Shown: piece after piece, positions 35,911 to 43,414 of the stretch
Layout of the letters: each line of letters opens with the position of its first letter
Position numbering within the stretch: the stretch's first letter is position 1
Assembly (NCBI RefSeq): GCF_010671595.1
Contig: NZ_JAABOP010000001.1
Location: 1,724,651-1,788,650 of the forward strand
Origin: Muriicola jejuensis
GTDB taxonomy: Bacteria > Bacteroidota > Bacteroidia > Flavobacteriales > Flavobacteriaceae
Reading direction: 5' to 3'
Length of the DNA: 64,000 nt
Position numbers and translations under genes: made by a program
Notes under the pieces: model-generated
Told to the model about the DNA's origin: nothing
Seen by the model: only the letters and a program-made list of their open reading frames with translations
The model's database searches: none

Positions 35911-35958
35911 TAACGGTCTCGTATAACCGTCAGTTTTAATTTCGGTTATACGTTGTTG
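35911..35958 (-). repeat. attC-like site 15 (compact, 48 bp)
   Basis: TAACGGTCTCGTATAACCG ... CGGTTATACGTTGTTGG: nine-base perfect arms GTATAACCG / CGGTTATAC around a short loop. Preserves the left spacer GGTCTC and right GTT. Confidence 0.85.
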
Positions 35959-36362
35959 GCAAAAATATTTGCATTTAAAATGTTTCGTATTTTATTCTCA
36001 TCATCAACTCCAATATTCTCTAAATTGAAATTAAATTCAGAACCATTCTTTCTTAGAATATGCAAACGATTATTTTCAATTTTATAAGATTTAATATCTC
36101 CAAAGTTGATATTCCTTGGCCAGAAGGAATTCAATTTGATAATTAATCCCATTCTATTCCAGCCTACATAATTCTTAAAAAAGAATTGCTTGCTCATTAG
36201 AAAAATAAAAAATCCAAAACCGATAATTCCAGAAACCGATTGAAGCACAGAACCACGGTTGTTGAAAGCTGAGTAAATGTAAATACCAAGGAATATGATC
36301 ATTGGAATAGCCAACACTTTTTTTGACCGGCTATCCATTTTATCAAAGTATATTCTTTTCAT
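35946..36362 (-). CDS. Membrane protein with PH-like domain (cassette, gene 2)
   Basis: 138 residues: two transmembrane segments, then a beta-rich domain (WNRMGLIIKLNSFWPRNINF, ENNRLHILRKNGSEFNFNLE). The C-terminal residues FANNV and the stop are encoded by the attC site, a common feature of cassettes. It starts where the stop of the 60-residue gene at 36363 ends, so the two share a cassette. Function unknown. Confidence 0.75.
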   Translation of the reverse strand: MKRIYFDKMDSRSKKVLAIPMIIFLGIYIYSAFNNRGSVLQSVSGIIGFGFFIFLMSKQFFFKNYVGWNRMGLIIKLNSFWPRNINFGDIKSYKIENNRLHILRKNGSEFNFNLENIGVDDENKIRNILNANIFANNV

Positions 36363-36545
36363 TTACGTAATTGATTTAATTAGTCTGTAACCATAGAAAA
36401 CGCCAATTAAGGACATAATTCCACAAATCCAGTATTCACCTTTTGAAAAGTAACTTATTCCTCCGATTATTCCGAAAGCAGCCCATAATAGGTTTGCTAT
36501 GATTTCACCTTGGTGTGATTTATTCTCTTTATCTCGATCATTCAT
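36363..36545 (-). CDS. Small membrane protein (cassette, gene 1)
   Basis: 60 residues, charged N-terminus then two hydrophobic helices (IIANLLWAAFGIIGGISYFS, ICGIMSLIGVFYGYRLIKSI). Directly followed by the 138-residue membrane protein. Cassette ends: 5' GTTGGTAATAATAT and 3' GTTGGCAAAAATAT, 12 of 14 identical. Confidence 0.65.
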   Translation of the reverse strand: MNDRDKENKSHQGEIIANLLWAAFGIIGGISYFSKGEYWICGIMSLIGVFYGYRLIKSIT

Positions 36546-36553
36546 ATTATTAC

Positions 36554-36620
36554 CAACGGTTATGTTTGCCTGCCTGCCGCAGGTAGGGCGCCTGGAGCCG
36601 ATGAACCATAGGCGTTGTTG
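36554..36620 (-). repeat. attC-like site 16 (short, 67 bp)
   Basis: Left arm CAACGGTTATG, TTTGCCTGCC and GGGCGCC elements, right arm AACCATAGGCGTTGTTG. Confidence 0.85.
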
Positions 36621-36632
36621 AACTACGTTTTA

Positions 36633-37406
36633 CTAATTACCTGTTTCACAGTAGATATAAAGCATATCATCGACTGAGTTATCACCCAGCTCCTTAGCCT
36701 TTCTAAGATCTTCACATGCACTTTTTGTTTCTTTTCTTGAAGGTGTTAGGTTCCCCTTTGAAGTCAGGAGATTTATTTTGGCCACTCCTCGATTAGCATA
36801 AGCCTGATATGCTTTGGGGTAATCTTTTATTATTCTAGAATAATCGTTAATTGCCAGTTCTAAGTTATCTGTTAGGCTATATGCAGAGGCACGAAGAAAG
36901 ATTACTTCAGCATCTGACGGATTCGAATTAAGAAATTGATCGCAAAATGCAATAGTTGATTCCGGATTTCCTTGTTGATAGTTAATAAGAGCCAGCCAAT
37001 AAAGAGAGTTTTCACTCATTTTTTTATCACTGCCCTTGGCCATTACATATTTGAAATCCAATGTTGCCTCTTCGTAGCGTTGAGCTTGAAAGAATGCCAG
37101 GCCTCTATCTACAAAAGAGGCCATGTCTGTACTGTCAATACGGATGGCTTCGGTAAAATCTGCAATCGCTTTATCATATTCTTTCATTTTTGAATAAGTA
37201 AGTCCTCGGTTAATGAGGCCTCTTTTTATTATTCGAGGCTCATCTGTAGCTTCAATAAAGCGTGTGTATAGTGGTATTGCTTTTTCGAATTTATTTGCGT
37301 TGTAATAGGAATTGCCTTGCTGATAAAGGCTCATTAGCTCATCAGATTGCGCAGAACAAATAGAAACAAAGAATATTGCGATAAAAACAATTGGGTAAGA
37401 TCTCAT
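36633..37406 (-). CDS. Secreted tetratricopeptide repeat protein
   Basis: 257 residues with signal peptide (IVFIAIFFVSICSAQ). Six TPR-like units: NKFEKAIPLYTRFIEATDEP, MKEYDKAIADFTEAIRIDST, QRYEEATLDFKYVMAKG, QQGNPESTIAFCDQFLNSNP and others, then a short Cys-containing tail (SACEDLRKAKELGD). A protein-interaction scaffold in the periplasm. Cassette ends are partly conserved (ATTGTACTGC versus GTTGAACTAC). Confidence 0.88.
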   Translation of the reverse strand: MRSYPIVFIAIFFVSICSAQSDELMSLYQQGNSYYNANKFEKAIPLYTRFIEATDEPRIIKRGLINRGLTYSKMKEYDKAIADFTEAIRIDSTDMASFVDRGLAFFQAQRYEEATLDFKYVMAKGSDKKMSENSLYWLALINYQQGNPESTIAFCDQFLNSNPSDAEVIFLRASAYSLTDNLELAINDYSRIIKDYPKAYQAYANRGVAKINLLTSKGNLTPSRKETKSACEDLRKAKELGDNSVDDMLYIYCETGN

Positions 37407-37420
37407 ATTAAAATGCAGTA

Positions 37421-37568
37421 CAATGGTTCCGGCCCTTCATACCTAAGGCATGTAAACCTGCCGGCAGGCAAGGCGCCCGGAGGCGCCAGTTATGCGTCTT
37501 GTTTTGTTATTCCCTAAAATAGTGAATAATCCCAGACCTAAGGAGGCTGTGAACCATAGGCGTTGTTG
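37421..37568 (-). repeat. attC-like site 17 (family B)
   Basis: Left arm CAATGGTTCCGGCCCTTCAT, module TACCTAAGGCATGTAAACC, palindrome GCCGGCAGGCAAGGCGCC, core TCCCTAAAATAGTGAATAAT, right arm CATAGGCGTTGTTGG. Confidence 0.9.
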
Positions 37569-37578
37569 GCTTACGTTT

Positions 37579-37728
37579 TTATTCAGTTACCTCCTGTTGT
37601 GCTCTGCCTTTTTCAAATCCATCTTTAAAACCTCTTTTAAAATCATCCCATTCATAGATCAAAACAATCAAAAACATAGTTAATGCTCCAAATAGGAAGA
37701 ATTTTATGTCTCTTTTCGAAATTTTCAT
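37579..37728 (-). CDS. Small single-helix membrane protein (cassette)
   Basis: 49 residues, starts MKISKRDIKFFLFGALTMFL with one transmembrane helix and an amphipathic charged tail (EWDDFKRGFKDGFEKG). Neither end resembles attC sequence. Cassette ends GTTGGTATAC and GTTGGCTTAC agree except for two bases. The GxxxGF-rich tail suggests membrane-associated helices. Confidence 0.7.
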   Translation of the reverse strand: MKISKRDIKFFLFGALTMFLIVLIYEWDDFKRGFKDGFEKGRAQQEVTE

Positions 37729-37782
37729 ACTCTTAAATATCTAATTAAAATATTAAATGAATGAAGTAATTTAAATGTATAC

Positions 37783-37918
37783 CAACGATTCCAGCTATGG
37801 TTTGCCTGTCTGCCTCGGGCAGGGCGCCTGGAGGGGCCAGCCTTCCGTCTTGTTTGTTAATTCCTAAAATAACGAATAATCCCAGACCTTTGAGGGCGAT
37901 GAGCCTTAGCCATTGTTA
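37783..37918 (-). repeat. attC-like site 18 (family B)
   Basis: Left arm CAACGATTCCAGCTATGG, GCCTCGGGCAGGGCGCC, core TTCCTAAAATAACGAATAAT, right arm CCTTAGCCATTGTTACC. Confidence 0.88.
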
Positions 37919-37930
37919 CCTGCTGTGTTT

Positions 37931-38647
37931 TCATATTTTAATTGCTTTTCCGATTATTGGAATTATACATTTTATTTTTTGAGTTTTTGCTCTTAGTCTT
38001 TCTTCAAACTGTTTAAAATCTTGTCCAAGGTTATGGATAGGAATAACAGTTTTTGGATTGATTGACAAGGTGGTTTCTACCGCTTCGTTAATGTTCATTG
38101 TAAATTTCCCACCCATTGGAACAAACGCAATGTCAATATCTTCAAGGGATTCCATTTCGGTTAGGAAGTCAGTATCTCCCAAATGGTAGAATTTCAATCC
38201 ATCTATGGTAAGAATAAATCCTACTCCCTGTCCTTTTTTATGTTGCTTTCTCGTTGATGTTCCGTGTTCAGTATTATATGCGTGAACAATGCTCAGTTTG
38301 ATATTGTGTTCAATTTCAATCTCCTGTTTCGGTTCTATAATTGTGAATTTGCTACCTAGCTCTTTTAGGCAACTTTTTGGCGCAAAAATTCGTGTGCTTT
38401 GATTTGCTAGTCGATTTGTTGTTTCTTTTTTACAATGGTCTTTATGGTGATGTGTGATAAATATGAAATCTGCTTTTTCAAGTCCATTAGGCAATCCATC
38501 AATTGGATCTGGCCATTTTGAAAACTCAGTTTTGTCAGAATATTTAGAGAAATATGTTCTCAAATAGGCTGGGTCGAAATAGACTATTCTCTTGTTAATT
38601 CGCAGCCGTATCCAAGAATTTGGGAACCAAGTAATATCTGTTGCCAA
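37931..38647 (-). CDS. MBL-fold metallo-hydrolase (UlaG-like)
   Basis: 238 residues, no signal. Metal-binding pattern ITHHHKDHC at residues 65-72, second site VHAYNTEHG, then YHLGDTDF (bridging Asp) and PIHNLGQ near the end. This is the L-ascorbate-6-phosphate lactonase/RNase J-like subgroup of beta-lactamase folds with N-terminal FPNSWIRL. Substrate unknown. Cassette 3' end reads GTTACCTGC; the 5' end contains TTACCTGC three bases further in. Confidence 0.88.
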   Translation of the reverse strand: MATDITWFPNSWIRLRINKRIVYFDPAYLRTYFSKYSDKTEFSKWPDPIDGLPNGLEKADFIFITHHHKDHCKKETTNRLANQSTRIFAPKSCLKELGSKFTIIEPKQEIEIEHNIKLSIVHAYNTEHGTSTRKQHKKGQGVGFILTIDGLKFYHLGDTDFLTEMESLEDIDIAFVPMGGKFTMNINEAVETTLSINPKTVIPIHNLGQDFKQFEERLRAKTQKIKCIIPIIGKAIKI

Positions 38648-38707
38648 TTCTCATTCCATTTTAGTTTAAACTCAGCAAGATTAAGTTGCTCTTCGCATTG
38701 CAGGTAA

Positions 38708-38836
38708 TAACGGTTCCGGCTATGGTTTGCCTGCCTGCCGGCAGGCAGGGCGCCAGCCTTCCGTATTATTTTTATTAATCCCTAAAATAGCAAATTATCC
38801 CAGACCCCGGAGGGCGATAAACCATAGCCGTTGTTG
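38708..38836 (-). repeat. attC-like site 19 (family B)
   Basis: Left arm TAACGGTTCCGGCTATGG, palindrome CCTGCCTGCCGGCAGGCAGG, core ATCCCTAAAATAGCAAATTA, right arm CATAGCCGTTGTTGTAC. Confidence 0.9.
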
Positions 38837-38846
38837 TACAACGTAT

Positions 38847-39407
38847 TTATTCTGATATACTCACGAGACTTTTCCCATAATAAAGAGTAGCTAGTGCGAT
38901 AGCAAAGCAAGGAAAAAGTAGGCTGCCAAAACCGACAATAAATCCGTGGAGAACCATGACCAAAATAAAATACAGCAGAAAGCCTACTCCGTACTTTAAA
39001 GTTCTCTCCAGATTATTCATGCTTTTGGTTTGATAGACGATGAAAATTGGAATCAGAAAACTCAAAAGAACTGCAGCGAATTTACTGTTAAGATTGGCGT
39101 TGGAATCTAACGTTAGATATCCGAAAATACCCATCAAGACAAAGTTTAGAATTAGCAGAAAAAAACCTTCTGCAACGAGATCTCCGATAGATCTCTTTTT
39201 GGTCATGGCTAGGTGTTCTGCTATTGAGTCTAGTTCGATGCCCAGTTCTCCCGCAAGAGAACGGACTGTATTCAAGCGAGGCTTGTTCTTGCCATTCTCG
39301 ATCCTTTGAATAGTACGCAAATTGATATTCGTACGGTCTGCGAGTTCTTCCTGCGTTAAACCTTTATGTTGACGGGCTTCTTTGAGTAAGTTTCCTAAAT
39401 TTTCCAA
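38847..39407 (-). CDS. XRE HTH regulator with C-terminal membrane domain
   Basis: 186 residues: Cro/CI-type HTH at residues 8-62 (LTQEELADRTNINLRTIQRI, ENGKNKPRLNTVRSLAGELG), then three or four transmembrane helices (GFFLLILNFVLMGIFGYLTL, FAAVLLSFLIPIFIVYQTKS, YGVGFLLYFILVMVLHGFIV). Membrane-tethered regulators of this layout probably sense membrane state. Single cassette; ends share GTT-TACAA. Confidence 0.85.
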   Translation of the reverse strand: MENLGNLLKEARQHKGLTQEELADRTNINLRTIQRIENGKNKPRLNTVRSLAGELGIELDSIAEHLAMTKKRSIGDLVAEGFFLLILNFVLMGIFGYLTLDSNANLNSKFAAVLLSFLIPIFIVYQTKSMNNLERTLKYGVGFLLYFILVMVLHGFIVGFGSLLFPCFAIALATLYYGKSLVSISE

Positions 39408-39520
39408 TACACGGTGTTTCTCCCAAATTTAAGAAGTATGACCAGAAATGATAGCGGCTCTGACACGACATTATCACGACAATTTGAAATGTCGCCTGGG
39501 TGTAACTGTGAATATTTGTA

Positions 39521-39697
39521 AAACGGTTCCGGCCCTGCATACCTAAGGCATGTAAACCTGCCGCAGTCAGGTATGGTTTGGCGCCTCAATGGACGGACCA
39601 TTCCAGTTTTAATTAATAAACCCGAAAGTCGGAATTTTTCCCAAGCCCTGGCCGGCGATGAGCCTGTCCGCCTCAGGCGGAGCTATAGCCCTTGTTA
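39521..39697 (-). repeat. attC-like site 20 (family A)
   Basis: Left arm AAACGGTTCCGGCCCTGCAT, module TACCTAAGGCATGTAAACC, core AATAAACCCGAAAGTCGGAA, right arm GAGCTATAGCCCTTGTTAGG with the canonical core GTTAGGC. Confidence 0.88.
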
Positions 39698-40006
39698 GGC
39701 GACATTTTTATTTTCAAACCTTGGAATTTCTTCAAAGTCATCTTTTTTCTCGTCCCTTTCCTTTTCGATGTCATAATCATCTTGAAGTCCAAGCCAGAAC
39801 TTTGCAGAATTCCCAAAATATTTACTTAGCCGAAGTGCTGTATCTGCAGTGATTCGGCGATTTCCTTTAATTATTTCTGATATCCTTGTTTGTGGAATCT
39901 TCAGATCTTTCGAAAGTCGGTATGCTGATATTTCCAAAGGTTCCAGAAATTCGAATTGTAGAACTTCACCAGGATGTACATTTGCTAACTTTTCCATATC
40001 GGTCAT
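39695..40006 (-). CDS. higA: HigA-type antitoxin
   Basis: 103 residues. Typical HigA/VapI opening VHPGEVLQFEFLEPLEISAY, an XRE HTH (SKDLKIPQTRISEIIKGNRR), and FWLGLQDDYDIE, followed by a charged C-terminal tail (EKERDEKKDDFEE). It neutralises the adjacent toxin and autorepresses the operon, as is usual in the family. Its stop overlaps the attC boundary by a few bases. Encoded 2 bases after the toxin gene; toxin-first order is characteristic of higBA. Confidence 0.93.
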   Translation of the reverse strand: MTDMEKLANVHPGEVLQFEFLEPLEISAYRLSKDLKIPQTRISEIIKGNRRITADTALRLSKYFGNSAKFWLGLQDDYDIEKERDEKKDDFEEIPRFENKNVA

Positions 40007-40008
40007 TT

Positions 40009-40290
40009 TTAATGATAATCAACAATTTCCACTTCGCTTGCGTTTCCTTTGTGCCATTTGAAAATTATCCGCCATTGGTTGTTTATTCTGATACTGTAAA
40101 AGCCCTTAAGATTTCCACTCAGTTTTTCGAGTCGATTTGAAGGTGGAATTCTCAGGTCTGCGATATCTTGTGAATTGTTCAACATCCTTAATTTCCTTCT
40201 ACCTACGTTCTGAATCTCAATGGGCATTTTTTTGACTCGGAAACCATTCCAAATCTGTTCGGTCTGTTTTGAGCCAAAAGAAATGATCAT
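40009..40290 (-). CDS. higB: HigB-type toxin, RelE/ParE superfamily
   Basis: 93 residues from the ATG at 40288-40290 (a GTG two codons upstream is possible). Family pattern EQIWNGF, RRKLRMLNNSQDIADLRIPP, LEKLSGNLKGFYSIRINNQW RIIF, DYH is typical of ribosome-dependent mRNA endonucleases of the plasmid-maintenance killer type. With higA it forms a stand-alone cassette, with its own leader of about 85 bases. Cassette ends are GTTAGGCAACATT and GTTAGGCGACATT. Confidence 0.93.
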   Translation of the reverse strand: MIISFGSKQTEQIWNGFRVKKMPIEIQNVGRRKLRMLNNSQDIADLRIPPSNRLEKLSGNLKGFYSIRINNQWRIIFKWHKGNASEVEIVDYH

Positions 40291-40375
40291 AGTCACGTAT
40301 TACGTTACTAACGTTAAAGGTAAGTATTTATTTCGGTTTACGAAAGAATGCTGGAAAATGTTGCCTAACGGTTGG

Positions 40376-40492
40376 GCTATGATTTCGTTGCGGACATTTC
40401 CAACGGAAATTGTCCGGGAGAAATCGGACCGTGTTAATGGTTAATAGGTTTAAATTTAGTGATAAAGCTGCAATGAATTATAGCCGGTGTTA
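40376..40492 (-). repeat. attC-like site 21 (unique type)
   Basis: Left arm TAACGGTTGGGCTATGATTT, hairpin TCCAACGGAAATTGTCC in the middle, right arm AATTATAGCCGGTGTTAGTG. Unlike families A to C, so probably imported with its cassette. Confidence 0.85.
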
Positions 40493-40511
40493 GTGGCAGT
40501 AGTTTTAAATT

Positions 40512-41039
40512 TTATTTAATTCGGAACATACGGAATCGCTTCAGTACTATGGTACTCAATATAGAATACAAGGTTCCGAAAGCCATACATACGAAAATGT
40601 AGATAAAGCCTCTGATAGCTGGGTTTAATTTTGTCACGGCTATTGAATCTATAATGTCTTCTTTAGATAATTCGGAGCTATTTGAGGCAAGCTCCTGGTT
40701 ATAATACTCGACTACTTGAGAAGAAAGGTCTGGAACAATATAATTGTTAAGGATTATAATATAGATTGTATATAATGCCCCACTCAAGAGTCCGGCTAAT
40801 AGGCCAATTTTCACTGTTCTACGCAATGCAAAAGAGGAAGGGTCAAGTTTTCTAAATCGGTACACGGCAAAAAATACAGACAAGGCAAATATTGTCCAAT
40901 ATACATAGTTTAGTGTTTGTTCGTTTCGAACAATCATACCTGTTTTATATCGTATGATGCCAATGCTTATCACCACTATGCCTAAGGTTGCGCCTAGCAC
41001 CATTCCAATTTTAATTGGGAGATTTTTGTATGGTATCAT
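40512..41039 (-). CDS. DUF4199 membrane protein
   Basis: 175 residues with four transmembrane helices (KIGMVLGATLGIVVISIGII, NYVYWTIFALSVFFAVYRFR, VKIGLLAGLLSGALYTIYII, IRGFIYIFVCMAFGTLYSIL) and a polar loop between TM3 and TM4 (YYNQELASNSSELSKEDIID). Matches the Bacteroidota DUF4199 family; function unknown. Cassette ends are identical over ten bases (GTTAGTGGCA). Confidence 0.83.
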   Translation of the reverse strand: MIPYKNLPIKIGMVLGATLGIVVISIGIIRYKTGMIVRNEQTLNYVYWTIFALSVFFAVYRFRKLDPSSFALRRTVKIGLLAGLLSGALYTIYIIILNNYIVPDLSSQVVEYYNQELASNSSELSKEDIIDSIAVTKLNPAIRGFIYIFVCMAFGTLYSILSTIVLKRFRMFRIK

Positions 41040-41167
41040 GAAATGAATATTTTCTGATAAGACGAGAGTCAGGCTTAATTTGTAACAAAGTGTATAAAGG
41101 TATCTATTTGATGCCCTTCAAGTATCAAAAATCAAGCTTTGGCATAGCAGTGTGGGACCATTGCCAC

Positions 41168-41306
41168 TAACGGTTCCGGCTATGGCCCGACGCCTCGATG
41201 GACGGACCATTCCAGTTTTAATTAATAAACCCTAAAGTCGGAAAATTTCCCAAGCCTTGGCCGGCGATGGGCCTGCCTGCCGGCAGGCAGGCTATAGCCG
41301 TTGTTG
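41168..41306 (-). repeat. attC-like site 22 (family A)
   Basis: Left arm TAACGGTTCCGGCTATGG, core AATAAACCCTAAAGTCGGAA, GGCCGGCGATGGGCC, palindrome CTGCCTGCCGGCAGGCAG, right arm GGCTATAGCCGTTGTTGC. Confidence 0.92.
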
Positions 41307-41321
41307 CGCTTTGTACTTCAA

Positions 41322-41858
41322 TCACATAATTAATGACAAAAATCCTGCAATACTTAGAAGTATGATTATGCAGGCTAAAAGGATCGAAATAATTGTAAAC
41401 ACTCTTTTTGGTTTTTTGTACCAATAAAATAAAAGGAATGACAACAGAAAGGATTGAATAACCAACTCCGGAAGAAACAATAATTGTTTGCTTATGGGAA
41501 TTGTTGTATAAATCATTCCGTCTATAGAACCAATCGCAGGTCCGAATGTGGCCAGAATAGACAATCCGATAAAAAGCATCCAAAGTTTTAACCATCCACG
41601 TTCCTGATTCAGGAATATTGTTCTAAATGGCCAAAGTACCGCAGCAAAGATGGCACCTCTAAAAATTTGTAAACCAGGACCTAAAGCGACCCACGGTGAA
41701 TTTATGGGCTTCATGAATGTTACAAGATTTTCAGAGGAGAAAACACTTCCATAATCAAAGGCATTCATTGTTATTATTCCAACAATAAAATAGGTGATGA
41801 CATGTAGGGCGGTTATCCGCAACAAAAAAATGCCGAAAGTATCATTTTTTGTATTCAT
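41322..41858 (-). CDS. Integral membrane protein (cassette)
   Basis: 178 residues with five or six predicted transmembrane segments, including a YIFWxK-type C-terminus. Not related by pattern to other cassette proteins; no motif recognised. Cassette ends GTTATGCTTTATAC and GTTGCGCTTTGTAC differ only by three transitions. Confidence 0.75.
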   Translation of the reverse strand: MNTKNDTFGIFLLRITALHVITYFIVGIITMNAFDYGSVFSSENLVTFMKPINSPWVALGPGLQIFRGAIFAAVLWPFRTIFLNQERGWLKLWMLFIGLSILATFGPAIGSIDGMIYTTIPISKQLLFLPELVIQSFLLSFLLFYWYKKPKRVFTIISILLACIIILLSIAGFLSLIM

Positions 41859-41893
41859 GAGGTTTGTCGATTATTATCGGTCGGTATAAAGCA

Positions 41894-42032
41894 TAACGGT
41901 CCTGGCTATGGTCCTGCGCCTCACTGCGCAGACCTCTCCGGGAATGATTAATAAACTCTAATGTAGGGAAATTTACCAAGCCTTTGACGGCGATGAGCCG
42001 TTCTACCTGAGGCGGAGCTATAGCCGTTGTTG
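41894..42032 (-). repeat. attC-like site 23 (family A)
   Basis: Left arm TAACGGTCCTGGCTATGG, core AATAAACTCTAATGTAGGGA, ACGGCGATGAGCC, right arm GGAGCTATAGCCGTTGTTGG. Confidence 0.9.
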
Positions 42033-42101
42033 GCATTTCATTTTTTATTCCGATATTCTGGCAACTCTGATACTCTACCAATAAATTATACGAAAATTCA
42101 A

Positions 42102-42644
42102 TTATGCATCGTCTTTGTTTAAATTTTCGGACTCTTGTTTTCGCAGGGTTCTCCAGATTGGTCGAAGTAACAGACGGGAAAACATATAACAAACTAAACC
42201 AAGTGAATAGATCAAGGAAATATAAAATGGCCCGAATTCTCTTTTGAACACTATATTAAAAGCATTAAGAAAATTTATTGCTATAATTAGAAACCCAACT
42301 ACGAATAATAAATAGATTATTATTTTATTGAAAGATTTATACGTCTTGAAATTCTTGAGTCGAGTTGCAATGTCAATAGAGAAATAAGCATAGATAATAC
42401 ACGTCATACCGCTACTAATCGCCCATACTGTTGATTCATTTATGTCGAAATTCATCAGCAATAAGGGTAAAGTTGAATAAAAAGCGCTCATTAGTCCAGT
42501 ATTTACCACAACAGCTAATCCCACCGCATCTCCTCTCCTAATTATTTCCCCTTTTTTAAACTGAAATGTACCGATAATACCTGCAAAACCCGCAACGGCA
42601 ATGGCAACTTGTATAAGTGTTAGTAGTTGGTCAGCGTTTTCCAT
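42102..42644 (-). CDS. Integral membrane protein (cassette)
   Basis: 180 residues with five predicted transmembrane helices (LLTLIQVAIAVAGFAGIIGT, AVGLAVVVNTGLMSAFYSTL, WAISSGMTCIIYAYFSIDIA, IIIYLLFVVGFLIIAINFLN, FGPFYISLIYSLGLVCYMFS). Similar hypothetical proteins are common in environmental bacteria. Cassette 3' end GTTGGCATT; 5' end ATTGGCATT, where the conserved G is mutated. Confidence 0.76.
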   Translation of the reverse strand: MENADQLLTLIQVAIAVAGFAGIIGTFQFKKGEIIRRGDAVGLAVVVNTGLMSAFYSTLPLLLMNFDINESTVWAISSGMTCIIYAYFSIDIATRLKNFKTYKSFNKIIIYLLFVVGFLIIAINFLNAFNIVFKREFGPFYISLIYSLGLVCYMFSRLLLRPIWRTLRKQESENLNKDDA

Positions 42645-42717
42645 TAAATTAGTTGCTTCACTTTATATTTCTTTTCAATAAGAATTCTGTCCCTATTCTA
42701 GTGACTATAATGAATGC

Positions 42718-42866
42718 CAATGGTCTCGGCCCTGCATACCTAAGGCATGTAAACCTGCCGGCAGGCAGGGCGCCTGCAGGCACCGACCTTCGGTATTGTT
42801 TTTGTTAATCCCTAAAATAGCAAATAAACCCAGACTTCTGAGTGCGAAAAACCCAAGGTGTTGTTG
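42718..42866 (-). repeat. attC-like site 24 (family B)
   Basis: Left arm CAATGGTCTCGGCCCTGCAT, module TACCTAAGGCATGTAAACC, GCCGGCAGGCAGGGCGCC, core ATCCCTAAAATAGCAAATAA, right arm CCCAAGGTGTTGTTG. Confidence 0.9.
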
Positions 42867-42874
42867 TAATGGGT

Positions 42875-43258
42875 TTACTTTATACGATTATATTTTCTTC
42901 GATAATAAAATAATGAAAGACTATCTGGGTCATGATCTCTCAGGATCATTTGCTTTTCGGTTAACAACTCTACAACATAATACCTAGATCCCATTCTCAA
43001 AATAGAGTCAATTAGTTTATACACAAATTCTTGTTCGCCTAATGCCTCCCATCCTGTTAGATCAGAGTTTAATTGAATAATCATCCCATTACACGAAAAT
43101 TCAAACTCTTGATCCGTAAAAATGTCCCTGCCAGTCGTCGTGTCGTCTTCAAGATCTTCATGATAACATTGCCATTTACCAACTAGCTTTTCGTTGCCTG
43201 TCTGAGTAGTTAACCAAGAAACTAAAATTACAATTACAAGAGAGATCAACATCCTCAT
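42875..43258 (-). CDS. Lipocalin-like secreted protein (cassette)
   Basis: 127 residues from the ATG at 43256-43258, with a signal-like N-terminus (MLISLVIVILVSWLTTQTG). GNEKLVGKWQCYHEDLED followed by FEFSCNGMIIQLNSDLTG and beta strands resembles the lipocalin-like group of Bacteroidota. Ligand unknown. Ends share GTTGTAAT over eight bases. Confidence 0.74.
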   Translation of the reverse strand: MRMLISLVIVILVSWLTTQTGNEKLVGKWQCYHEDLEDDTTTGRDIFTDQEFEFSCNGMIIQLNSDLTGWEALGEQEFVYKLIDSILRMGSRYYVVELLTEKQMILRDHDPDSLSLFYYRRKYNRIK

Positions 43259-43272
43259 AGAAAAATGGATTA

Positions 43273-43400
43273 CAACGGTTTTGTCCCTGCATACCTGCGG
43301 CATGTAAATCTACCGTCATGTAAAAAATAGTAAAGTGCCAGATGGCAGGTATAATTACCTGACTTATTTTACAGGTATGAACATTCATAAGGGATCAAAT
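43273..43400 (-). repeat. attC-like site 25 (incomplete)
   Basis: Left arm CAACGGTTTTGTCCCTGCAT with module TACCTGCGGCATGTAAATC. A second internal hairpin (GGCAGGTATAATTACCTG) follows; the right end toward 43415 has no clear GTTG. Confidence 0.6.
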
Positions 43401-43414
43401 ACTTTCGGCAGAAT

